A stretch of 9,394 bases of DNA from JBBTVP01 sp038063175 (lineage in GTDB: Bacteria > Patescibacteriota > Minisyncoccia > UBA6257 > 1-14-0-10-40-38): assembly GCA_038063175.1 (NCBI GenBank), contig JBBTVP010000050.1, positions 1 through 9,394 on the forward strand. The letters run 5' to 3'. Each line of letters starts with the position of its first letter. Position 1 is the first letter of the stretch. Shown in pieces: positions 1 through 6,442 of the stretch. Below the pieces are notes generated by a model. That model saw only the letters and a program-made list of their open reading frames with translations, searched no databases and was not told the origin of the DNA. A program made the translations under genes and the position numbers.

Positions 1-121
1 TTGTCATACCAGCAGTTTCGCCGAAAAAACGTTCGGATTCAAAAGGGAATTCGGGGGAGTTTGTGGCAGTGATGCCCGCCCGAATTTATTGACAACTAGG
101 CACCATGCTTTGGGGGTTTGC

Positions 122-1624
122 TTGAAGAACAGTTACATGGCTTTCGCTGTCACGGTCATGCTTTCGGCATGCGGTGGTGGCGGGGGCGGCGGCGATTCAC
201 TTCCGCCGCCGCCGGATCCCCAGGTGGCTCACGCCACACAGGGAATCGGCGGAGGAATCATGGACATCGCAATCGTAGATGCCACCTCGAGTAGCTGGTA
301 TCACGACGTCGAGTTCGATCTCGGATCGGGGTACCGCTTCCGGCGGATTCCAATCGAAGAGTCATCTTCGTTGCTCCGGATCGCGATTCCGCTCGGTGCG
401 GTGAATCCGGCAACTGGAGTTGAAACGGGCACAATTCAGGTCCGAGTCATTCGTACGGAGGGAGCGCAATCTTCCTATTCGCCATGGAGGAATTTCTTCG
501 TGGGGCAACTCACGGGTGGAACCTTCTCACCGGGAACCGTCGCGCAACAAGCGGCAAAAGCCGCAGGCATGCTCACGGTTCACGGGATGGGCGACACGTG
601 GCTCATCGACGAGAATGTGTTCGGTCAACTCGATTTTGATGGAGTCCTCGCGACTGCCGCCGTCGAGTACGACGGGTTTGACGTTCTCCGCTGGCTCGTC
701 GAACGGGCTATGAACGGAGAAGTGGTTGCGATCGGGCACACACCCTCGGGTAGTCCGATCAATTTCGGGTTCGCAAGCTTGCCGCTTGTTGATCGCATGA
801 TTGGGACGATGAACGGAGCACTGACCATGGAGCTCGTTGGTCTTCCCTTTCCCCCGGACCCATCCACGTTCCCCGGCTTCTATCGAGCAGTCGCCCACGA
901 CTTCGAGGACAACGCAGCGGATTCAATCCGTATTGTCTTCGGAGCGGCGCGCTTCAGTCTCGATCTCTACGAAGAAGCCCTTGTCGCAGACGGGGCTTCA
1001 GTCGAGACGCTCGACGCTTCAACGCTCGGAGCCATTGCATGGTTCGATACGTTTGCATCGGGATTCGCCTCGACGATTCTCATGGATTCACTCCCTGCGC
1101 AATCGGGAATGAGTCAGGGATCGTTTGTGGTCGTCGATCTCTCCGCGAGCCAAGGACTCGCAGACATCGAAGGAGTCGCATTCAACCACTTCGCCCCCGC
1201 AAGCATCTACGCAGATTCCTACGGATTGGAACTCACCTACGCCGGTTGGGCATTCGCAGAAGGGCTCACACGGAAGCATTCTCTCTCCGAGAATCTCCGT
1301 GTTGGCTTTTCAAGCGGACTCGTTCCGTCGATGGGACTTCCTGTACCGGAATTCACTATCGGTGCGACCGTGCAGATCGGTTTCGGGGACTACACCGTCC
1401 TTGTTACCACGGCACCGCCATCACCGAACCAAACTGTCGCAGTCCGCATCGTCGGACTCGATGGATGGATCACGGGACAAGATCTCGTGACCGACACAAA
1501 CGGAGAGGCGCTTGCTGGGCCATTCTCGTCTGGATCGTCCGGCGAATTTGACATCGTCCACGGTCTGAATCCAGAAGCCGGCGGTCCAGAGTCCCAAGTG
1601 GGGACTATCGCCAAATTTCCTTAG
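122..1624 (+). CDS. Predicted surface lipoprotein of unknown function
   Basis: I do not recognise the family. The frame is open from position 89, but the TTG at 122 gives the better start: a GGGGG run at about 111-115 can serve as ribosome binding site, and the product then begins MKNSYMAFAVTVMLSAC, a compact lipoprotein signal with a short basic/polar N-tip, a hydrophobic stretch and an LSAC lipobox (Cys17 as lipidation site). The Cys is followed by a flexible Gly run and a DSLPPPPDP linker, typical of a tether between membrane anchor and folded domain. The remaining ~470 residues are rich in Gly, Ser, Thr and hydrophobics in alternating patterns, suggesting beta structure, with no further membrane segment. 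The product would be 500 aa, exported and attached to the cell surface. No neighbour shares its transcript; a terminator hairpin follows. The start codon is uncertain (89, 122 or ATG 137); the gene itself is convincing because it is long and has no competing frame. Confidence 0.8.
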   Translation: MKNSYMAFAVTVMLSACGGGGGGGDSLPPPPDPQVAHATQGIGGGIMDIAIVDATSSSWYHDVEFDLGSGYRFRRIPIEESSSLLRIAIPLGAVNPATGVETGTIQVRVIRTEGAQSSYSPWRNFFVGQLTGGTFSPGTVAQQAAKAAGMLTVHGMGDTWLIDENVFGQLDFDGVLATAAVEYDGFDVLRWLVERAMNGEVVAIGHTPSGSPINFGFASLPLVDRMIGTMNGALTMELVGLPFPPDPSTFPGFYRAVAHDFEDNAADSIRIVFGAARFSLDLYEEALVADGASVETLDASTLGAIAWFDTFASGFASTILMDSLPAQSGMSQGSFVVVDLSASQGLADIEGVAFNHFAPASIYADSYGLELTYAGWAFAEGLTRKHSLSENLRVGFSSGLVPSMGLPVPEFTIGATVQIGFGDYTVLVTTAPPSPNQTVAVRIVGLDGWITGQDLVTDTNGEALAGPFSSGSSGEFDIVHGLNPEAGGPESQVGTIAKFP

Positions 1625-1653
1625 TTCGCGGCTCGCGCGAACAAGGAACGCAC

Positions 1654-1695
1654 GCGGCGCTTGCTCTAAACAGAGTAGGCGCCGCAATTATTTTC
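1654..1695 (+). terminator. Rho-independent terminator of the lipoprotein gene
   Basis: A 7-bp GC-only stem (1654-1660 GCGGCGC with 1679-1685 GCGCCGC) continues, after a 3-nt internal mismatch, into CTCT/AGAG (1664-1667 with 1672-1675) around an AAAC loop. It is followed by AATTATTTTC. A smaller hairpin TTCGCG/CGCGAA lies just upstream at 1625-1641, right after the stop codon. Confidence 0.7.
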
Positions 1696-1765
1696 ATAAC
1701 AAAAGTATTTTGAAATCAAATAAGAAAATATTTCGAATCGTGTGATTTAGATAACCTCGCAAAGC

Positions 1766-1791
1766 GACTATGGCACGATCGTGCCATAGTC
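1766..1791. repeat. Perfect 26-bp palindrome
   Basis: GACTATGGCACGA at 1766-1778 is followed at once by its exact reverse complement at 1779-1791, with no spacer and no mismatch. It lies between the lipoprotein terminator and the terminator of the minus-strand gene, outside any gene I can support. It could be a dimeric protein binding site or a cruciform/hairpin. The tract after it on the plus strand is not T-rich, so a simple terminator role is unlikely. Confidence 0.8.
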
Positions 1792-1803
1792 ACCGGTCGG
1801 ACG

Positions 1804-1836
1804 AAAAAAATCGACCCCGCCAAGGTGGCGAGGTCG
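1804..1836 (-). terminator. Terminator of the minus-strand gene 1862-2224
   Basis: On the minus strand a stem formed by CGACC/GGTCG (1832-1836 with 1812-1816) and CGCCA/TGGCG (1818-1822 with 1826-1830), with one C-A mismatch and a 3-nt loop, runs straight into TCG-free T-rich sequence: seven Ts (1810 down to 1804) after one ATCG-side base. It sits about 25 bp beyond the stop codon of that gene. Confidence 0.7.
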
Positions 1837-1861
1837 TGTGCGATTACACCGGTGAGGTGCG

Positions 1862-2224
1862 TCAGTTAATCCCGCAGATGGGATTCTTGCGGCGAGCATC
1901 GAGATGCTCGGGCTCGAGCACTTCTCCGTTCAAGCCAGGGAGGACACGTGAGTGCTTCGGGTAAAGGTTCGTAATGAAGTTGAGGTCGTGGGATGTGGGT
2001 GTACCGTCCTTCATCCAGATACGCCCGTTCGAGTCGACCACCACAATGCGACGATCGTTGAAGCCATGGGATTCCTTGCGACTATGATCCCTGATACGCG
2101 CGATCACTCCATGCGTGGATGCCCCGTTGCCGGTGGAAGCAACAAAGGGAAGATCGCTTATGTGAGTGAAGCCCGCACGTGGTAGCGACTTGAAAACCGT
2201 TGTCTTGGGAAGTACATCGGTCAC
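1862..2224 (-). CDS. Small hypothetical protein (120 aa)
   Basis: I do not recognise this protein. It is supported as a real gene by its signals: a GTG start at 2224 preceded on the minus strand by AAGGAG with a 9-nt spacer, a TTGACA-type promoter upstream (2285-2312) and a hairpin plus T-run terminator just beyond the stop. The product is soluble, with no signal peptide or membrane segment, is rich in His, Arg and Asn, and contains a central stretch RIVVVDSNGRIWMKDGTPT that reads like two beta strands joined by a turn, followed by NFITNLYPKHSR. Cysteine occurs only near the C-terminus (PICGIN). It is transcribed divergently from the helicase and has no operon partner, so its context says nothing about function. 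Confidence 0.65.
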   Translation of the reverse strand: MTDVLPKTTVFKSLPRAGFTHISDLPFVASTGNGASTHGVIARIRDHSRKESHGFNDRRIVVVDSNGRIWMKDGTPTSHDLNFITNLYPKHSRVLPGLNGEVLEPEHLDARRKNPICGIN

Positions 2225-2233
2225 GAGACGATT

Positions 2234-2239
2234 CTCCTT
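2234..2239 (-). promoter_or_regulatory. Shine-Dalgarno deciding the GTG start at 2224
   Basis: AAGGAG on the minus strand, 9 nt before the GTG. This site is the main reason for accepting a non-ATG start for the small minus-strand gene. Confidence 0.65.
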
Positions 2240-2284
2240 TTGAATCCAGGGGGACTACCTCCACAACGGAGGGTTCTGAAAGAT

Positions 2285-2312
2285 ATATTATTCCTGGGAA
2301 AAGTTTTGTCAA
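2285..2312 (-). promoter_or_regulatory. Sigma70-type promoter for the minus-strand small gene
   Basis: On the minus strand a perfect TTGACA (2312-2307) is followed after 16 bp by TAATAT (2290-2285, 4 of 6 to consensus). Transcription would begin near 2278 and give a ~55-nt leader that contains a small CCTCC/GGAGG hairpin (2258-2272) before the ribosome binding site. Confidence 0.55.
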
Positions 2313-2395
2313 AGAAAAATCCTTCACAACATCGTTACGTCGATAAAATGAGCGAATGCTCGCTAATTCTCACAATTCGTTGTAGAGTACGCCAC

Positions 2396-3640
2396 ATGGG
2401 AGAAGCAGCAAGTTTCTATGGGCTCGGCATTGCGCCGAACATCATTTCCGTCCTCGACCGGCTGAATTTTAAAACTCCGACGCCAATCCAGGGAAAATCC
2501 ATTCCGCACGGGCTCGAAGGAAAAGATCTGATAGGACTCGCCCAGACCGGCACCGGGAAAACCCTTGCATTCGGCATTCCCATGATTCAGGCGGCACTTC
2601 AGGGAAAGCGAGGGCTTGTCATCCTTCCTACGCGGGAGCTCGCGCTCCAGGTTCAGGAAACATTTGAAAAAGTAGGCGGACCGCTCGGTATAAAAACGGC
2701 GCGCCTGATCGGCGGAGAGCCGATTGGACGCCAGATCCAGATGCTCCGGCGGAATCCCATGATTGTAATCTGCACCCCCGGGAGAATGATTGACCACCTT
2801 GAGCAGCGCACGATCTCTCTCGGCGCCACGAAAGTCCTTGTACTCGATGAAGCGGATCGCATGCTCGACATGGGATTTGCTCCGCAGCTGAAGCGAATTC
2901 TTACCACTGTTCCCCGAGAGCGCCAAACAATGCTCTTCTCAGCAACGATGCCCGATGAAATCGTGAGTATTGCCCAGTCCTATATGAAGCTTCCAGTGCG
3001 GATTGAAATTGCACCGTCAGGAACCACCACCGAGCGGGTGACGCAAGAACTTTTCTTTGTTTCAAAGCCAGACAAATCGCGGCTTCTCGAGAAAGTGTTG
3101 CGTGAGTACCACGGGTCGGTTTTAGTATTTTCTCGCACAAAATTTGGCGCGAGAAAAATTGCATCGAGTGTTCGTTCATTCGGACACACTGCCGCCGAGA
3201 TTCATTCAAATAAATCCCTGAACCAACGGCGCGAAGCGCTCGATGGATTCAGAAACGGTAAGTACCGGATCCTTGTCGCAACCGATATTGCGGCACGAGG
3301 AATCGATGTGAAGGGGATTGAGCTTGTTCTAAATTATGATCTGCCTAGTAATCCGGAAGACTACGTGCACCGGATCGGGAGAACTGCCCGCGCGGGCGCC
3401 GCAGGGCACGCAATATCATTTGCAACACCGGATCAAAGAGGAGATGTAAAAAGCATTGAACGACTTATCCGCGCAACACTTCCGCTCTCGCGCCTTCCAG
3501 ATCTTCCGCCGCCACGGATGCCGATTACCCCGCAACACCCGTTGCCGGGAAACCGGGAAGGAATACATCAAGCACAGCGCCTTCATCCTCCACGTTTTGA
3601 CGATCGAAGAAATTTCAGACCACGCCGCCCAAGACGCTAG
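2396..3640 (+). CDS. DEAD-box ATP-dependent RNA helicase (RhlE-like)
   Basis: This is an ATP-dependent RNA unwinding enzyme acting in the cytoplasm on structured RNA, in roles such as ribosome assembly or mRNA decay. From ATG 2396 it is 414 aa and all family motifs are present in order: Q motif FKTPTPIQ (25-32), Walker A AQTGTGKT (49-56), PTRELALQ (78-85), TPGR (127-130), DEAD (151-154), SAT (182-184), LVFSRTK (243-249), ATDIAARGID (295-304) and HRIGRTARAG (325-334). Two RecA-like domains are therefore complete. A basic, proline-rich tail (about 365-414, ending RPRRPRR) is the usual RNA-binding extension. The frame is open further upstream to 2240, but conservation begins at FYGLGIAP, so ATG 2396 (or ATG 2348) is preferred; no clear ribosome binding site precedes either. 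Its stop lies 2 bp from the stop of the convergent membrane-protein gene, with no terminator between. Confidence 0.95.
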   Translation: MGEAASFYGLGIAPNIISVLDRLNFKTPTPIQGKSIPHGLEGKDLIGLAQTGTGKTLAFGIPMIQAALQGKRGLVILPTRELALQVQETFEKVGGPLGIKTARLIGGEPIGRQIQMLRRNPMIVICTPGRMIDHLEQRTISLGATKVLVLDEADRMLDMGFAPQLKRILTTVPRERQTMLFSATMPDEIVSIAQSYMKLPVRIEIAPSGTTTERVTQELFFVSKPDKSRLLEKVLREYHGSVLVFSRTKFGARKIASSVRSFGHTAAEIHSNKSLNQRREALDGFRNGKYRILVATDIAARGIDVKGIELVLNYDLPSNPEDYVHRIGRTARAGAAGHAISFATPDQRGDVKSIERLIRATLPLSRLPDLPPPRMPITPQHPLPGNREGIHQAQRLHPPRFDDRRNFRPRRPRR

Positions 3641-3642
3641 CG

Positions 3643-4383
3643 CTATCTACTTTCCAAAAGAGTATTTCCCGAAACCCGTAAGTACTTTGAAACGCCCACC
3701 GAAGGTTTCACGGTCATTGCCTCTCCTGATCTACGGTCAGAATAATTTACAATCACTTCGCCATTTCGTATTTCGGTTGTCTGCGGCGCAATTCGGTCAC
3801 CGAGTAGAATCGCATTTGTACCTTGGTAGCCGCCTTTTTCGGTCTGGAGTGCAGCAACAATGTAGTAGAATGTTCCGCTACCACTTCCATCTCGAGAGAG
3901 GAGAAAGGCAAGGTCGGGAATTCCATCGCTGTTCAAATCACCTTTTGCTTCATTTCCAAAAAAGTGGGTAGTGATTTTTGAGGCAGATCCAGGCGCTACT
4001 TCTGTTTCCGCAACTCCGTCTTTCAAAAGAACAGTTTCTCCGTCGATGATGTATGAGATGTCTTTGTACGAAGAGTATTTTCCTCCCGCGCTCACGAGCA
4101 TGGCGATAATAAACAGGGCTGTTATAACCGCGAATGAGCCAATTGTTTTCAGAAAAAGCGTAGCAGCAGACATTTTTTCTCCATCAAGGTAGAGCCGGAG
4201 CGGCTGGTATATGAAGAAATACCCCATAACTAAAACGGAGAGGACGAAAAGCGAAAGCATTGCCATTGGGATCAGAATTGTCTCCGTTGGTCCCGCAAAA
4301 CGAGTGATCGAATTTATGAGCGTGACTATCAGGGCGATGTAGAGTGCTGCGCCGACTGCGTTAAAAATTGGATTTTTAGTCAT
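3643..4383 (-). CDS. Three-helix membrane protein with FG-GAP/EF-hand-like outer domain
   Basis: The first ~100 residues hold three hydrophobic helices (about 9-28, 35-59 and 78-98). The remaining ~145 residues are a soluble domain outside the predicted membrane part. That domain contains GDLNSDGIPDLAF (148-160), a DxNxDGxxD calcium-binding-type loop as found in FG-GAP/VCBS beta-propeller repeats and dockerins, followed by alternating strands (GTFYYIVAAL, AILLGDRIAP, GEVIVNYSDR). Only one such repeat is seen, so it is not a full propeller. The specific function is unknown; a surface-exposed membrane-anchored domain is the inference. It lies 38 bp downstream of the VIT-family gene on the same strand and is probably co-transcribed with it. 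No clear Shine-Dalgarno precedes the ATG. Confidence 0.75.
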   Translation of the reverse strand: MTKNPIFNAVGAALYIALIVTLINSITRFAGPTETILIPMAMLSLFVLSVLVMGYFFIYQPLRLYLDGEKMSAATLFLKTIGSFAVITALFIIAMLVSAGGKYSSYKDISYIIDGETVLLKDGVAETEVAPGSASKITTHFFGNEAKGDLNSDGIPDLAFLLSRDGSGSGTFYYIVAALQTEKGGYQGTNAILLGDRIAPQTTEIRNGEVIVNYSDRRSGEAMTVKPSVGVSKYLRVSGNTLLESR

Positions 4384-4421
4384 ATGTATTGAAACTAACA
4401 GTAAACAAAAAAGTAACTAAA

Positions 4422-4925
4422 TTAGCCAATCAGCTTTCCAACCGTTACCCCAACGGCAATCGCAATACCGCCGATTAATAGCATCCGCACACCAGTCAGG
4501 AACAAGTTTGTTTTCGCGAGACGCGCGCTCACGCTACCCAAAACGAAAAGAGCAATGAGCGAAAGGAGGATGGAAATCATGAATGCGCGGTCTGGGGTCA
4601 TAAGAAGGTAAGGGGAGAGGGGAATGAACCCGGCAGCAAAATACGAGATAAACATAATCGCACCTGCGGTCGCCGAAGGTTGCATGTGGTCATTAGTCCG
4701 CGCCATGTATTCAGCAGATGAGCGTTCCGAAAGAAAACTTCCGACGGCCATAGAGAACGCTTCAACGAAGATGAGAACGACTCCGGTGAGGACAATGGTA
4801 TTCGCTGGAGTATTTACAATTGCAATTCCCGAAAGGAGTCCCACGGTCGAGACAAGACTATCTTCTACGCCGAAAATAAAATTTCGGAGGTACATCGCAA
4901 AACGATGTCTTTTTTCTTCGTCCAT
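4422..4925 (-). CDS. VIT/CCC1-family divalent metal (Fe/Mn) transporter
   Basis: The 167-aa product shows the signature of the vacuolar-iron-transporter-like family: RNFIFGVEDSLVSTVGLLSGIA (residues 14-35), in the place where relatives carry the FG-x-x-DGLVS-x-x-G motif. About five membrane helices follow (roughly 22-38, 45-66, 88-106, 114-134, 142-163), and EAFSMAVGSFLSERS (55-69) is the conserved second-helix motif. Family members move Fe2+ or Mn2+ out of the cytoplasm. The loop between helices 2 and 3 is only ~20 residues, so the long cytosolic metal-binding domain of eukaryotic VIT1 is missing, as in many small bacterial members. I prefer the ATG at 4925 over the ATG at 4943, because an extended -10 element covers the region between them. 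It is the first gene of a likely two-gene minus-strand operon. Confidence 0.85.
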   Translation of the reverse strand: MDEEKRHRFAMYLRNFIFGVEDSLVSTVGLLSGIAIVNTPANTIVLTGVVLIFVEAFSMAVGSFLSERSSAEYMARTNDHMQPSATAGAIMFISYFAAGFIPLSPYLLMTPDRAFMISILLSLIALFVLGSVSARLAKTNLFLTGVRMLLIGGIAIAVGVTVGKLIG

Positions 4926-4933
4926 ACAGAATG

Positions 4934-4942
4934 ATTTTACCA
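4934..4942 (-). promoter_or_regulatory. Possible extended -10 promoter for the VIT-family gene
   Basis: On the minus strand TGGTAAAAT (TGn plus TAAAAT) lies 8 nt before the ATG at 4925. No convincing -35 is present. Initiation here would give a nearly leaderless message and would exclude the ATG at 4943 as start. Confidence 0.3.
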
Positions 4943-5046
4943 CAAATGTTTTTTTGATGAATTTTGCGAGTTACAGAACAAACATCCTTTGGTTATCTCG
5001 GGAAGCAGGGCTAATCCCCCCTACATTCACAACAAAAGGAGGCAGC

Positions 5047-5364
5047 ATGACGTGCATCGATTTGGAGGAAGCGACGTTTCTTCTCGGCGAGAGAAATGTC
5101 GTCGGGGTTCGCCTCGCGGCAAGAGCACTGGCAGAACAGGATGGCCACGTGATTCCTGTTCCCTATTCCCGAGAAACGCTTCGCGACCACACGGTAGAGA
5201 ACAGTGGGGGAGTCGCAATTTGGAAACTCTTTTACTCCTTTGGATTCACGCCGAGGAGACTACGTGATCAGATTGCAAAGGAATCCAGAGCATTAGCGCC
5301 TGGGTTCGTCGTCAAAGCCCGCACCGGAAGGTGCGGGCTCAAACTTATAAAAAGAAGGTTTTAG
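5047..5364 (+). CDS. Small hypothetical protein (105 aa)
   Basis: I do not recognise this protein. ATG 5047 is preceded by AAAAGGAGG (5034-5042) with a 4-nt spacer, a strong ribosome binding site, which makes this the start although the frame is open further upstream. The product is soluble, with no signal or membrane segment: an N-terminal part (MTCIDLEEATFLLGERN) followed by an Arg/Ala-rich helix (VVGVRLAARALAEQ), a central aromatic stretch (IWKLFYSFGF) and a basic C-terminus ending KLIKRRF. The last ~17 codons run through a perfect 10-bp hairpin (5316-5339), so the C-terminal sequence KARTGRCGL is dictated by an RNA structure. The next gene starts 71 bp downstream on the same strand, so the two may be co-transcribed. 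Confidence 0.65.
   Translation: MTCIDLEEATFLLGERNVVGVRLAARALAEQDGHVIPVPYSRETLRDHTVENSGGVAIWKLFYSFGFTPRRLRDQIAKESRALAPGFVVKARTGRCGLKLIKRRF
5316..5339 (+). promoter_or_regulatory. Strong hairpin inside the 3' end of the small gene
   Basis: AGCCCGCACC (5316-5325), loop GGAA, GGTGCGGGCT (5330-5339): a perfect 10-bp, GC-rich stem. The following sequence (CAAACTTATAAAAAG) has no T-run, so it is not a standard terminator. It lies inside the reading frame, between the two small genes, and may act as an attenuator or as an mRNA 3'-end/processing structure. Confidence 0.6.
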
Positions 5365-5423
5365 AGGGGTATTGTGTGCCGAAATTCGGCCTGGTGAGCA
5401 TGAGCTCTCCAGAATTCAACGGC

Positions 5424-5428
5424 AGGAG
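5424..5428 (+). promoter_or_regulatory. Shine-Dalgarno deciding the start at 5436
   Basis: AGGAG with a 7-nt spacer before ATG 5436. It favours this start over the in-frame ATG at 5400 and the earlier GTG at 5331. Confidence 0.6.
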
Positions 5429-5435
5429 AATCGCA

Positions 5436-5969
5436 ATGAAGCTTCAGTTCACTCTACGAGACGTGACCGGACGCCAACTTTCGGATCGGTTCAACGCCGC
5501 CATCATGGAAGAAGGCGTCGGATACGAAAGGGATTTCAACTCTTCGGCCGCTCTTTTCGTCTTCGAGGGAGGCGTGATCTTTCGAACCCAAGACGGTAAG
5601 CGAGAGGTCGCGTACCGAGCCAGAACCGGCGAGTGCCTGTGGTCGGAGGGATTATTTCCCGCGAACAACAAATCCTTTTCCATCGAGGATCTGAGCAAAG
5701 GACCCTCGTGGATCACTGCGTTGAGCGGATTCAGGTACACCGTCCTGAATTGTGCCTCGGATGAACCGGCTATCGTCGAGTACCAAGGCGCATGGCGAGG
5801 GTTCCTCAAGCAGGATCTCCTGCCCAAGGAGCTCTTCGGCAATACGGACAGTGCAGTGGTTCTCGAGGGATCTGTTCTCAAGAAGCTCGGAGCTCGTGAA
5901 ATCTCTGGGGTGAATGCAGTAACCCTCGTAGAGACGTATGGGCTAGCAAAAAAACAACAATTGAGTTGA
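5436..5969 (+). CDS. Hypothetical protein (177 aa)
   Basis: I do not recognise this protein. The start at ATG 5436 is set by an AGGAG site 7 nt upstream; earlier in-frame starts lack one. The product begins MKLQFTLRDVTGRQLSDRFN and is soluble, without signal peptide or membrane helices. It has strand-like stretches (AALFVFEGGVIFRTQDGKREVAYRA, FRYTVLNCASDEPAIVEYQG) and a C-terminal part with AVVLEGSVLKKLG and NAVTLVETYGLAKK. The C-terminus does not resemble the DGR variable repeat, so it is not a second DGR target. It follows the 105-aa gene by 71 bp on the same strand and is closed by a terminator at 5999-6030, which supports a two-gene unit. Confidence 0.65.
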   Translation: MKLQFTLRDVTGRQLSDRFNAAIMEEGVGYERDFNSSAALFVFEGGVIFRTQDGKREVAYRARTGECLWSEGLFPANNKSFSIEDLSKGPSWITALSGFRYTVLNCASDEPAIVEYQGAWRGFLKQDLLPKELFGNTDSAVVLEGSVLKKLGAREISGVNAVTLVETYGLAKKQQLS

Positions 5970-5998
5970 GGCCACACAGCCCAACTCACGCAGATCGA

Positions 5999-6030
5999 AG
6001 CCCCCGGTGGTTTACCACTCGGGGCTTTTC
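5999..6030 (+). terminator. Rho-independent terminator after the two small genes
   Basis: Stem AGCCCC/GGGGCT (5999-6004 with 6021-6026), one C-C mismatch, then GGTGG/CCACT-type pairing (6006-6010 with 6015-6019, one G-T wobble) around TTTA. It is followed by TTTCTATTTAATATTTTT. Confidence 0.75.
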
Positions 6031-6330
6031 TATTTAATATTTTTCCTTCTTCGATGTGGCCGAATTCTAAAGAATTCGGCATCTCAGCCTTCATCTTTTA
6101 AATTTGACCTTCGGCCATTAGAAACTGCCGCAATGTGCGGCTTCGAGCTGTGTTCTCCGGTCTAGAACTACCCGTATACAAGCATTCTAAGGCTTTTCTA
6201 GGGGTCAGAATAGGGGATCAATTGACCCGTCCCGGTCGGGGTCAAAATGAGACAAATGAGACAGTATAAGGCTTGTTTTGGAAGTATCTCAAATGGCGAT
6301 TATATCCGATAAAACAGGGGAAAACGCGAA
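6031..6330. other. Gene-free, hairpin-rich intergenic stretch
   Basis: I see no gene here. It holds several inverted repeats: GCCGAATTC/GAATTCGGC with a TAAA loop (6059-6080, perfect 9 bp); GCCGCA/TGCGGC with an ATG loop (6127-6141, perfect 6 bp); and TTGACCC/GGGTCAA (6222-6228 with 6239-6245). GGCCGAA at 6058-6064 could alternatively pair with TTCGGCC at 6110-6116, which would compete with the first hairpin. Right after the third repeat is a 9-bp tandem duplication AATGAGACA (6246-6254 and 6255-6263). Any of these could be regulatory sites for the DGR target promoter just downstream. Confidence 0.6.
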
Positions 6331-6331
6331 G

Positions 6332-6360
6332 TTGACAGATACTCATATATAATGTATACT
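6332..6360 (+). promoter_or_regulatory. Strong promoter of the DGR target gene
   Basis: Perfect TTGACA (6332-6337), 17-bp spacer, TATACT (6355-6360, 5 of 6). Transcription would begin near 6367. The leader to the start codon is ~75 nt and holds two hairpins, TTCCC/GGGAA (6370-6384) and TCCCGA/TCGGGA (6392-6408), just upstream of the ribosome binding site. Confidence 0.7.
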
Positions 6361-6426
6361 TTACATAGTTTCCCCATGAGGGAACCCGTCCTCCCGACGG
6401 AATCGGGACTAGTACATTTACTCAGC

Positions 6427-6433
6427 AAGGAGG
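6427..6433 (+). promoter_or_regulatory. Shine-Dalgarno choosing among three ATGs of the target gene
   Basis: AAGGAGG is followed directly by ATGATGCCGATG. Only the third ATG (6443) has a workable 9-nt spacing; those at 6434 and 6437 lie 0 and 3 nt away. Confidence 0.75.
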
Positions 6434-6442
6434 ATGATGCCG

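Noticed and set aside
2240..2395. N-terminal extension of the helicase
   Set aside because: The extra 52 residues overlap the promoter and leader of the divergent gene and do not resemble the family. The conserved helicase fold begins after 2396.
5436..5969. The 177-aa gene as a second DGR target
   Set aside because: I found no match to the TR 3' constant block (GGTTCC...CTTCCG) at its end or elsewhere apart from the VR and TR.
5444..6094. Minus-strand open frame over the 177-aa gene
   Set aside because: It crosses a terminator hairpin, lacks a ribosome binding site and gives no plausible protein. The plus-strand gene has better signals.
6332..6353. TTGACA paired with the perfect TATAAT at 6348-6353
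   Set aside because: The spacer would be only 10 bp. TATACT at 6355-6360 gives the correct 17-bp spacing.
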